Assembly (NCBI GenBank): GCA_903866915.1
Contig: CAIPPO010000201.1
Span: 1 to 35,307 of the forward strand
Direction of reading: 5' to 3'
Length of the DNA stretch: 35,307 nt
DNA from: an uncultured Mucilaginibacter sp.
Lineage (GTDB): Bacteria; Bacteroidota; Bacteroidia; Sphingobacteriales; Sphingobacteriaceae
In this document: positions 7,229-14,305 of the stretch, piece after piece
Position numbering within the stretch: position 1 is the first letter of the stretch
Layout of the letters: the number at the start of each line of letters is the position of its first letter
Translations under genes and position numbers: made by a program
Notes under the pieces: model-generated
Told to the model about the DNA's origin: nothing
The model's database searches: none
Seen by the model: only the letters and a program-made list of their open reading frames with translations

Positions 7229-9424
7229 ATGATTGAAACAAAACGGTCGCTTTTTGATAATCTTCAGAATTTTTTTGGCTTTGACAACTTCAAAGGAGAG
7301 CAGGAAGCGATCATCACTAATATCCTCGCCGGTAATGACACCTTTGTTATAATGCCGACTGGTGGGGGTAAATCTATGTGTTACCAATTGCCTGCGTTAA
7401 TGAGTGAAGGTACAGCCATTGTAATTTCGCCATTAATTGCATTGATGAAAAACCAGGTCGACCAGTTACGAGCCTTTGGTGGTTCAGATAGTATAGCTCA
7501 TTTTTTAAATTCATCTTTAACCAAAGCCGATATTGCCAGGGTAAAGGAAGATGTATTAGCTGGCAAAACCAAATTGCTTTATGTTGCGCCGGAATCTTTG
7601 ACCAAACAGGAAAATATTGATTTTTTACGCCTTAACCAGGTTTCTTTTGTTGCTGTTGACGAAGCCCACTGTATATCGGAATGGGGGCATGATTTCAGGC
7701 CTGAATACCGTAAAATCAGGCAGGTGATCAGCAACATTGGTGACGACATCCCGATTATCGCTTTAACGGCAACCGCCACACCCAAAGTGCAGCAGGACAT
7801 CCAGAAAAACCTGCAGATGAATAATGCTACGGTTTTCAAATCTTCATTCAACCGCTCTAATTTATTTTACGAAGTAAAGGCCAAGCGGAATGTGATCAAA
7901 GAAATTGTGAAATTTGTTAAGCAGAATCAGGGTAAATCGGGTATTATTTATTGCCTGAGTCGTAAAAAGGTAGAAGAAGTTGCCGAAGCATTAAACCTGA
8001 ACGGTGTTAAGGCTTTGCCTTATCATGCCGGACTGGATTCGAAAGTAAGGGCCGATACACAGGACAAATTTCTGATGGAAGATGTGGATGTGATTGTCGC
8101 AACTATAGCTTTTGGAATGGGCATAGATAAACCAGATGTACGCTATGTGATTCACCACGATATGCCGAAGAGTATGGAAGGGTATTACCAGGAAACCGGG
8201 CGATCTGGGCGTGATGGGGGTGAAGGTGTATGCGTGGCTTTCTATTCGGAAAAGGACATCGACAAGCTGCAAAAGTTTATGAAAGATAAGCCTGTAGCTG
8301 AGCGCGAAATTGGTACGCAGATTCTGAAAGAAGTGATCGATTATGCCGAATCGGCAGTATGCCGCCGGAAACAGCTGTTGCATTACTTTGGCGAAAATTT
8401 TAATGAGGTTGGCTGTAATAATATGTGCGATAATTGCTGCGCTCATAAAGAACATTTCGACGGCGAGGAGCAATTGCATAAGGCTTTGAGCCTGGTCAGA
8501 AAGTCAGGTGAAAAGTTTGATGATGAACATATTATCAATGTTTTGATGGGTAAGGATAATCCGCAAATACACAATTATGAGCATCATTTAATACCTGAAT
8601 TTGGTTCGGGAATTGCTGACGGCGAAAATCTTTGGAAGTCGCTGATGCGGCAGGCATTGCTTAATAATTACTTGTCAAAAGATATTGATCAATACGGTTT
8701 GCTGCGTTTGACTAAAACAGGCAATAATTTTATTGATAATCCGCATAGTATCAGGTTTGTGCTGAACAGCCCTATGGGCACAACAGACGATGACGAATCG
8801 GAAGAAGGGCCAAAACAGGGTGGTGGCGCTTTAGATACAGCCCTTTTACAAATGTTAAAAGACCTGCGCAAAAAAATCGCTAAACAAAAAGGCTTGCCAC
8901 CGTTTGTGATTTTCCAGGATCCTTCGCTCGAAGAAATGTGTACACATTACCCTATCAATACTGAAGAACTGAAACAGATATCAGGTGTTGGAGCGGGAAA
9001 AGCCACGAAATTTGGTGCGCCGTTTGTCGACCTGATCAAGAAATATGTTGAAGACAATGAGATAGACCGCCCGATTGACATGGTAATTAAAAGCGCCGCC
9101 AATAAATCGGCACTTAAGGTTTATATCATCCAAAATATCGACCGGCATTTGAATCTGGAAGATATAGCTGCTTCAAAAGGCCTGACCTATGAAGAGATAC
9201 TTCGTGAAGTAGAGTCGATCGTTAACTCGGGCACTAAACTTAACCTCAACTATTTTATAGATGAAGTAATTGATGAGGACAAGCAGGATGAAGTATTTGA
9301 TTATTTCCGTACTGCCGAAATCGACTCAATCGATGATGCACTTGTTGAATTAGGAACCGACGATTATACACGCGAGGAAGTTCAGTTGATGCGTATCAAA
9401 TTTATGTCTGAACTGGGGAACTGA
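7229..9424 (+). CDS. recQ: ATP-dependent DNA helicase RecQ
   Basis: 731 residues. Helicase motifs are in order: Walker A MPTGGGKSMCYQLPAL (Lys48), DEAH box VDEAHCISEWGHDFRPEYR (144-147), TATATP, and motif VI QETGRSGRDG (321-330). The zinc-binding subdomain has Cys378, 396, 400 and 403. An RQC-like winged helix follows, and an HRDC domain lies around 540-610 (LPPFVIFQDPSLEEMCTHYP). About 110 further residues form an acidic C-terminal extension longer than in the E. coli enzyme. It is a 3'-5' helicase for recombination and replication-fork repair. It is divergent from manC, with a bidirectional terminator downstream. Confidence 0.96.
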   Translation: MIETKRSLFDNLQNFFGFDNFKGEQEAIITNILAGNDTFVIMPTGGGKSMCYQLPALMSEGTAIVISPLIALMKNQVDQLRAFGGSDSIAHFLNSSLTKADIARVKEDVLAGKTKLLYVAPESLTKQENIDFLRLNQVSFVAVDEAHCISEWGHDFRPEYRKIRQVISNIGDDIPIIALTATATPKVQQDIQKNLQMNNATVFKSSFNRSNLFYEVKAKRNVIKEIVKFVKQNQGKSGIIYCLSRKKVEEVAEALNLNGVKALPYHAGLDSKVRADTQDKFLMEDVDVIVATIAFGMGIDKPDVRYVIHHDMPKSMEGYYQETGRSGRDGGEGVCVAFYSEKDIDKLQKFMKDKPVAEREIGTQILKEVIDYAESAVCRRKQLLHYFGENFNEVGCNNMCDNCCAHKEHFDGEEQLHKALSLVRKSGEKFDDEHIINVLMGKDNPQIHNYEHHLIPEFGSGIADGENLWKSLMRQALLNNYLSKDIDQYGLLRLTKTGNNFIDNPHSIRFVLNSPMGTTDDDESEEGPKQGGGALDTALLQMLKDLRKKIAKQKGLPPFVIFQDPSLEEMCTHYPINTEELKQISGVGAGKATKFGAPFVDLIKKYVEDNEIDRPIDMVIKSAANKSALKVYIIQNIDRHLNLEDIAASKGLTYEEILREVESIVNSGTKLNLNYFIDEVIDEDKQDEVFDYFRTAEIDSIDDALVELGTDDYTREEVQLMRIKFMSELGN

Positions 9425-9476
9425 TATAGATCCGAAATTCCAAAAGTCCGCGAAAGCACGGACGACAAAAAAATAG

Positions 9477-9511
9477 AAAAGCTCCTGATCATTATGTTCA
9501 AGAGCTTTTTT
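9477..9511. terminator. Bidirectional intrinsic terminator, recQ / OmpA-family gene
   Basis: AAAAGCTC at 9477-9484 pairs with GAGCTTTT at 9502-9509, extended inward by TGA/TCA. It is flanked by an A-rich stretch on the left and T-run on the right, so it can stop the two convergent transcripts. Confidence 0.8.
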
Positions 9512-9555
9512 ATTAATCAATCAGAAGATATCTCTCGGATTTCCCTATTTCCGGA

Positions 9556-11457
9556 CTATTTCGCAACAATCTTAAATTCCGTCCGTCTATTCTTGCTCCT
9601 TCCGTCTTCGGTATCATTAGAAGAAATAGGTTGTGTTTGACCATAGCCTTTAAAACTGAGTCTTTCGGCGCCAATGCCATAAGCTACCAGATATTGATAA
9701 ACCGCTTTGGCGCGGTTCTCTGATAAAACCTGGTTTGATTGTACCGTACCTTTATTATCGGTATGACCGGAAATTTCAATCCTGAGTTTTGAGTTTTGGG
9801 TCATAAAATCGATGAGTTTTTGAAGCTCCGAACGCGATTCATCTTGCAAATCAAACTTATTCGTGGCAAAGAATATATTTTGCAATATGACTTTGCTGCC
9901 GATTTCAATTGGCTGCAGATTTACGGTAATATTGAACGGATCTTTGTTCTCGAGCCCTTTGAGCGAGAAATTACCTGAGTAAAAAAGGTAGCCATCCCTG
10001 GCAATATTCAGCGCATAGTCTTTTCCTGTCGTTATCGTAGCAAGGAAATAACCTTCATCCTCCGAACTGTAATCCTGGTAAACGGGATTGTTCTTTTCCA
10101 GATCCACAATATCCACCGATGCTTCCAGCGGTTTTTTAGTATTTGCGTCCAATACGGTCCCTTTTACATAGGTCACCTGATGAGGTCGCAACGCCAGTGG
10201 TAACTCAAAAGTGTAGATGTCAAAACCACCATATCCATTTAATTTATTAGAGGCAAAAAAAGCATAATTGCCACCTGCTGTGGTAGTAAGCCCGTTTTCG
10301 TCACCGTTTGAGTTGATTGGATACCCCAGGTTTGTTGGTTTTTGCCATTTGCCATCTTTTCCTAAACGACTTACAAACAGATCCATCCCGCCCAGGCCAG
10401 GCCAGCCGTTTGAACAAAAGTAAAGCGTACTGTCGTCGGCATGTATAAAAGGCGATTGCTCATCAAAGGCGGTGTTGATATTAGGTCCAAGGTTTTCAGG
10501 CTCTGCCCATCCTTTTTCGGTCAGGTTCGATTTCCATATATCATAGCCGCCAAAACCACCTTTACGATTACTTACAAAATAAAGCGTACGCCCATCGGCG
10601 CTGATTGATGGCTGCGATTCCCAGCCCGGGGTATTGATCGGGGGTGCAATGTCAAAAGGTTTGCCCCATTCGTCACCTTTTTTGATGGAAATATAAATAT
10701 CGCAGCGTCCGAGGCCGTCGGGACGGTTGCAGCCGGTAAAAAACAGTACTTTGCCGTTGAGCGAGAGCGATTGTGAACCTTCGTTGTACTGTGGCGTATT
10801 GATCTGGTTACTCAGATAGGTAGCTTTCTGCCATTTGCCGTTTACTTTGACACTTTGGTAAAAGTCTTCGTTATTGTTGATCTTTCGGGTAAAAATGAGT
10901 GTGTTTTCGTCGGCGGTTATCGCAGGCATGTACTCATCGTCGGTTGTATTGATCTCGGGTCCCAGGTTAACGGGATTAAAAGGTACCGGATGCTGGATAG
11001 CTTCGATGCTGAATTTTGCATCAGCCAGTAGCTTTTTTGCGATATACTGAGTTTGCGGTGTAAGATCAGGATAAGAAAGGTATTTTTCCAGGTGTGCCTT
11101 AGCATTGGCATATTTAGCTAAATGTAGCTCACAATCACCCAGTTTGTAGTAAAAAGTCTTATTAAATTCTGAGTCGATTTTCAATACCTCCTGATATTGA
11201 CCGGCTGCATCATTCCAACGCCAACGACCGCGTAATACATCGGCCAGCACTGCATGGGCTTCTATGAATTTTGAATCCTCATCAATTGCTTTTTGGAGCA
11301 AGTCAATCGCTTCATTATAAAGATTATCATCCAGGCTTTGATTGGCCAGTGCAAAATATTTGATCGCTTCCTGATTCTTGGTAGAATAATGTCTTTCCTG
11401 GGCACGGATGATCGAGACAGAAAATACAAATAACAGCGAAAGGAGAATTACTTTCAT
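9556..11457 (-). CDS. OmpA-family outer-membrane/periplasmic protein with TPR and PD40 repeats
   Basis: 633 residues. A signal peptide is visible (VILLSLLFVFSVSIIRAQ). TPR-like helices span about 25-150. A beta-propeller of PD40 repeats spans about 180-410, with recurrent phrases such as LIFTRKINN, LFFTGCNRPDG, LYFVSNRKGGFGGYDIW and LYFCSNGWPGLGGMDLF. A carboxypeptidase-regulatory-like beta domain lies about 430-500. The C-terminal OmpA peptidoglycan-binding domain (about 520-632) carries ISGHTDNKG, LSENRAKAV and RSKNRRTEF. Such proteins tether the outer membrane to peptidoglycan; those accompanying PorP/gliding systems look alike, but no PorP neighbour is present. It lies 43 bases after queE on the same strand, with a TAnnTTCG near-match box at 11483-11490 inside that gap. 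Confidence 0.9.
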   Translation of the reverse strand: MKVILLSLLFVFSVSIIRAQERHYSTKNQEAIKYFALANQSLDDNLYNEAIDLLQKAIDEDSKFIEAHAVLADVLRGRWRWNDAAGQYQEVLKIDSEFNKTFYYKLGDCELHLAKYANAKAHLEKYLSYPDLTPQTQYIAKKLLADAKFSIEAIQHPVPFNPVNLGPEINTTDDEYMPAITADENTLIFTRKINNNEDFYQSVKVNGKWQKATYLSNQINTPQYNEGSQSLSLNGKVLFFTGCNRPDGLGRCDIYISIKKGDEWGKPFDIAPPINTPGWESQPSISADGRTLYFVSNRKGGFGGYDIWKSNLTEKGWAEPENLGPNINTAFDEQSPFIHADDSTLYFCSNGWPGLGGMDLFVSRLGKDGKWQKPTNLGYPINSNGDENGLTTTAGGNYAFFASNKLNGYGGFDIYTFELPLALRPHQVTYVKGTVLDANTKKPLEASVDIVDLEKNNPVYQDYSSEDEGYFLATITTGKDYALNIARDGYLFYSGNFSLKGLENKDPFNITVNLQPIEIGSKVILQNIFFATNKFDLQDESRSELQKLIDFMTQNSKLRIEISGHTDNKGTVQSNQVLSENRAKAVYQYLVAYGIGAERLSFKGYGQTQPISSNDTEDGRSKNRRTEFKIVAK

Positions 11458-11500
11458 TACCGGCTAATACGTGAATCGCTCTCCGAAGTTACGGCTATTT

Positions 11501-12124
11501 TTATGGAATATTAAGGTATTTGTGGGTTTGTAAAGATATTTCCCACTGCGGGTTTTTCATTACATAATCAACAATCAGCGGAGTCATTTCTGCTGCTTTT
11601 GACCATTCAGGTTGCAGGTAAAGCTTGCATTCAGGCGATACCATTTTGGCGTGCTCTTCGGCCCAGGCAAAGTCTGATTTGTTGAATACAATTACCTTCA
11701 GTTCGTGTGCGTATTTTGCGATACCCAGATAAGGGGGTTTGAATTTTTTGGGCGATAAGCATATCCAATCCCAATAACCTGAAATGGGGTAGGCTCCCGA
11801 GGTTTCAATAAATGTTTTTATGCCATTTGCACGCAGTTTTGAACTCAGGTAATCCAGATTATACAACAATGGCTCCCCGCCGGTAACTACTACTGCCCGT
11901 GATGGGTGCTGTAAGGCGTTCTGAACGATTTGATCGGCATGCGTAAGCGGATGTAGTTCTGCATCCCAGCTTTCCTTTACATCGCACCAATGGCAGCCTA
12001 CGTCGCAGCCACCCAGGCGAATAAAATAGGCGGCTTTACCGGTATTAAATCCCTCGCCCTGTATTGTATAAAACTCTTCCATCAAAGGAAGCAATGTGCC
12101 ATCTTCCGGTACCTGGTTTGCCAT
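11501..12124 (-). CDS. queE: 7-carboxy-7-deazaguanine synthase
   Basis: 207 residues. This is a radical-SAM enzyme with a CxxxCxxC cluster motif, GCDVGCHWCD (Cys40, 44, 47), that binds the 4Fe-4S cluster. MEEFYTIQGEGFNTGKAAYF at the N-terminus and VVTGGEPLLYNLDYL are family hallmarks. It converts 6-carboxytetrahydropterin to 7-carboxy-7-deazaguanine in queuosine/preQ0 synthesis. No other que genes are in the window. An exact TATCTTTG promoter box precedes the ATG by 11 bases. Confidence 0.93.
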   Translation of the reverse strand: MANQVPEDGTLLPLMEEFYTIQGEGFNTGKAAYFIRLGGCDVGCHWCDVKESWDAELHPLTHADQIVQNALQHPSRAVVVTGGEPLLYNLDYLSSKLRANGIKTFIETSGAYPISGYWDWICLSPKKFKPPYLGIAKYAHELKVIVFNKSDFAWAEEHAKMVSPECKLYLQPEWSKAAEMTPLIVDYVMKNPQWEISLQTHKYLNIP

Positions 12125-12135
12125 AATTCAGTGGG

Positions 12136-12143
12136 CAAAGATA
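12136..12143 (-). promoter_or_regulatory. Putative -7 box for queE
   Basis: Minus-strand TATCTTTG followed by C is an exact match to TAnnTTTG, ending 11 bases before the queE start codon. Confidence 0.5.
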
Positions 12144-12167
12144 CTTTTTTAGTCGGAAAGTCTGTGT

Positions 12168-12195
12168 GAGTCCGGACTTTCGGACTTCCGGACTC
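12168..12195. repeat. 9-bp inverted repeat GAGTCCGGA / TCCGGACTC
   Basis: Arms at 12168-12176 and 12187-12195 are exact complements around a 10-base loop that repeats the GGACT word. It lies between the divergent queE and lipoprotein genes, so it is not an obvious terminator. Confidence 0.6.
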
Positions 12196-12251
12196 CAAAA
12201 ATTAATTTGATAATTCGTTGAAATTGACTAGTATTACTTAAAAATCCGCCT

Positions 12252-13016
12252 ATGAGAAAACGTTTCCTTTTCATCTTCTTGCTGGCTTTAATTTCACTCA
12301 GTTCCTGCGTAGATGTGGTTGAACATTATGATTTTAAGGCGGATGGCTCTTGCAAGGTAGCTTACACATTTGATATGGGACAAGCTGTATCGGTATTGAT
12401 GAACCTGATGACAGACTCAATTAAAGCAACGCCCCAGTTTAACGCAGCAAGAGACACCACGCTTAATTTTTATAGTGCCATGCCAGATAGTACGCAGCAA
12501 CGCATGACAATTGATCAGGTAAACCTGGCAAAAAGCAGCAATTTATCGGTTCAAATGAACCTTCCGAAGAATATTATGAAGATTAGTATATCGCATGAAG
12601 CGAAAAATGCTGCCGATCTTCAATATTATTTGCAAAATATTTCAAAAATAGAATCGCAAAGCAACATACGCTCGGTCTCAAAGGCCGAAAAAACTATCAA
12701 TGGTTTTGATGCACAGCAATTATTGGGTGGGCAGGATTATTATGCGTATGAAGTTACTCCGCATAAATTTTACCGTATTATTGACAAAGCAAAATTTAAT
12801 GCTTTTTTGAAAAAAACCCAATCAACATTTGTAATGGCCAAGGCCATGTTAATCGAGATGCCTTATAAAGTTGTTCTGAATTTTGCTAAACCAGTTAAAA
12901 AATTATACAATTCGAAGGCGGTTTTATCAGCTGACCATAAGCGTGTTATCCTGCAAACTAATATGGAGGAGATTATAAAAAACCCTTCAGTCATGAACCT
13001 GAAGATTGATTTTTAA
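12252..13016 (+). CDS. Hypothetical lipoprotein
   Basis: 254 residues. A lipoprotein signal peptide with lipobox LSSC (Cys19) follows basic residues MRKR and a hydrophobic core, so the mature protein should be anchored in a membrane facing the periplasm. The rest is mixed alpha/beta (VDVVEHYDFKADGSCKVAYT resembles the opening strands of a duplicated beta domain) with no catalytic motif I recognise. It is the first gene of a tight operon: its TAA is followed at once by the GTG start of the Rieske gene. Function unknown. Confidence 0.8.
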   Translation: MRKRFLFIFLLALISLSSCVDVVEHYDFKADGSCKVAYTFDMGQAVSVLMNLMTDSIKATPQFNAARDTTLNFYSAMPDSTQQRMTIDQVNLAKSSNLSVQMNLPKNIMKISISHEAKNAADLQYYLQNISKIESQSNIRSVSKAEKTINGFDAQQLLGGQDYYAYEVTPHKFYRIIDKAKFNAFLKKTQSTFVMAKAMLIEMPYKVVLNFAKPVKKLYNSKAVLSADHKRVILQTNMEEIIKNPSVMNLKIDF

Positions 13017-13358
13017 GTGGTGGAATGGTATTTAGTCCCTAACGTTGAATATCATGGTCAAACGTTCTTAAAACGGGTAAAAGTTGGCGGAAAGTCCATA
13101 TGCCTGGTGGGTTACGATGGTGAAGTTTTTGCGCTTGGTTCAAAATGCCCGCATGCCGGGGGCGATCTGTCACAGGGCTGGTGCAAGGATGGCACTGTAG
13201 TGTGCCCGCTGCATCGTTATACATTCGACCTGCGGACGGGGAAGGGGAGTGCAGGGCAAAACGATTACGTTAATACCTACCCCGTTGAGGTAAAAGGAAA
13301 TGCCGTATATGTGGGCATTTCTTCTTTTTGGGAAAACATAAAACAAATCTTCAAATGA
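13017..13358 (+). CDS. Rieske-type 2Fe-2S ferredoxin-like protein
   Basis: 113 residues. Rieske cluster ligands are CPH (Cys44, His46) and CPLH (Cys63, His66), with the expected 16-residue spacing and the GxxxDLRTGKG follow-on. There is no signal peptide or membrane segment, so it resembles soluble ferredoxin components (NirD/BphF-like) carrying single electrons. The start is GTG, at 13017 directly abutting the previous stop or at 13020; no ATG is available upstream of the domain. It overlaps the next gene by ATGA. Its redox partner is not evident from the context. Confidence 0.88.
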   Translation: MVEWYLVPNVEYHGQTFLKRVKVGGKSICLVGYDGEVFALGSKCPHAGGDLSQGWCKDGTVVCPLHRYTFDLRTGKGSAGQNDYVNTYPVEVKGNAVYVGISSFWENIKQIFK

Positions 13359-13795
13359 AAACGGATACGATCGAGATTGATGACCTGGTAAGGGATTATT
13401 ACCGTGCAATTACTATCAGGAATGAACACCCTCCTGAATTAAGCGCGGTGCAGATATTGTTTTATGGCGAAGGGGTGCTGATCAATGGTAGCTTTAAACA
13501 ACCTATCGGCTTTAGTGCTGCATCTTTTGTTACGGCACTTGAATCAGAAATAGCGGAAGGCAATTTATCGCAGTATATTATCCATGAAATTCATGGTAAA
13601 ACCGAGGTTTACGGCAAATTGGCACGCCGGGTAAGTATTTACGAATACAACCTGGGTGAAGAAACTTCCGGTCGCTTACCAAGGGGCGTTAATTATATTC
13701 AGTTTGTTGAGTTTAAAGGAAATTGGCGCATTCTTTCAATGGCCTGGTATGATGAAAATGAGGATTACCTGATCCCTGCTGAATATTTGCGGTAA
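13355..13795 (+). CDS. NTF2-like (SnoaL-type) small protein
   Basis: 146 residues from the ATG at 13355, which overlaps the Rieske stop as ATGA; an upstream in-frame TTG is less likely. The pattern is helix DLVRDYYRAITIRN, then strands ILFYGEGVLING, later IIHEIHGKTEVYGKLARRVS and a final YIQFVEFKGNWRILSMAWYD, which fits the cone-shaped NTF2-like fold. Such proteins can be enzymes or small-molecule binders; no catalytic set can be assigned. It is the third gene of the lipoprotein-Rieske operon. The only terminator seen downstream is about 335 bases away. Confidence 0.72.
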   Translation: MKTDTIEIDDLVRDYYRAITIRNEHPPELSAVQILFYGEGVLINGSFKQPIGFSAASFVTALESEIAEGNLSQYIIHEIHGKTEVYGKLARRVSIYEYNLGEETSGRLPRGVNYIQFVEFKGNWRILSMAWYDENEDYLIPAEYLR

Positions 13796-14131
13796 CGAAT
13801 CTAATCGGCTTCGGAAATCCCCGCTCTGTTCACATTTTGCACCCGTTTCTTCCTGTTTCTACCCCAAAACTGCCTGTTCTACAGCCATTTCCTAATCAAA
13901 AATAGCGATTTTGTTTCCGGTCAAATTCGGATTATTTTGTAACATTTTGATAATCAGACCGGTAAGTGTTCAAATTGCCTGGCCCGACCGGAAATGTACA
14001 AACCATTGACTTTCAGCAATTTGCGAGGATAAATTTGCAAAAATTTCCGGTCATCCCGAAAAAAAGCGCTAAGTGGTTAATTGTGAGGGCTATAACTGAA
14101 AAACGACCGGTAATTAATGGGCCCGGTTAAA
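13796..14131 (+). other. Non-coding stretch with five GACCGG/CCGGTC motifs
   Basis: No open reading frame is credible here. The six-mer GACCGG or its complement occurs at 13917, 13957, 13986, 14047 and 14105. TTTCCGGTC (13914-13922) is an exact complement of GACCGGAAA (13986-13994), and GACCGGAAAT (13986-13995) of ATTTCCGGTC (14043-14052), so alternative hairpins are possible. It lies downstream of the NTF2-like gene and before an intrinsic terminator, so it could be a structured 3' UTR or a small RNA. Bases 14158-14305, up to the convergent permease stop, hold nothing recognisable. Confidence 0.5.
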
Positions 14132-14157
14132 ACGCTGATTATCAGCGTGCATTTTTT
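14132..14157 (+). terminator. Intrinsic terminator ending the 12252-13795 operon or an RNA
   Basis: ACGCTGA (14132-14138) and TCAGCGT (14142-14148) form a 7-bp stem with loop TTA, followed after three bases by six T at 14152-14157. Confidence 0.75.
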
Positions 14158-14305
14158 GTATCCTGCGATATTTACGGATCGGATTTCCGGCGATGTTTTG
14201 CAGCTATAGTAAGTATTTGACAGTCAATTGATTAAATATTTTCCGGCAGGTAACTTTTTGGATTTATAGGGTATTTTCCAGCATGTGGCCCTGATTGTCT
14301 CGCTG

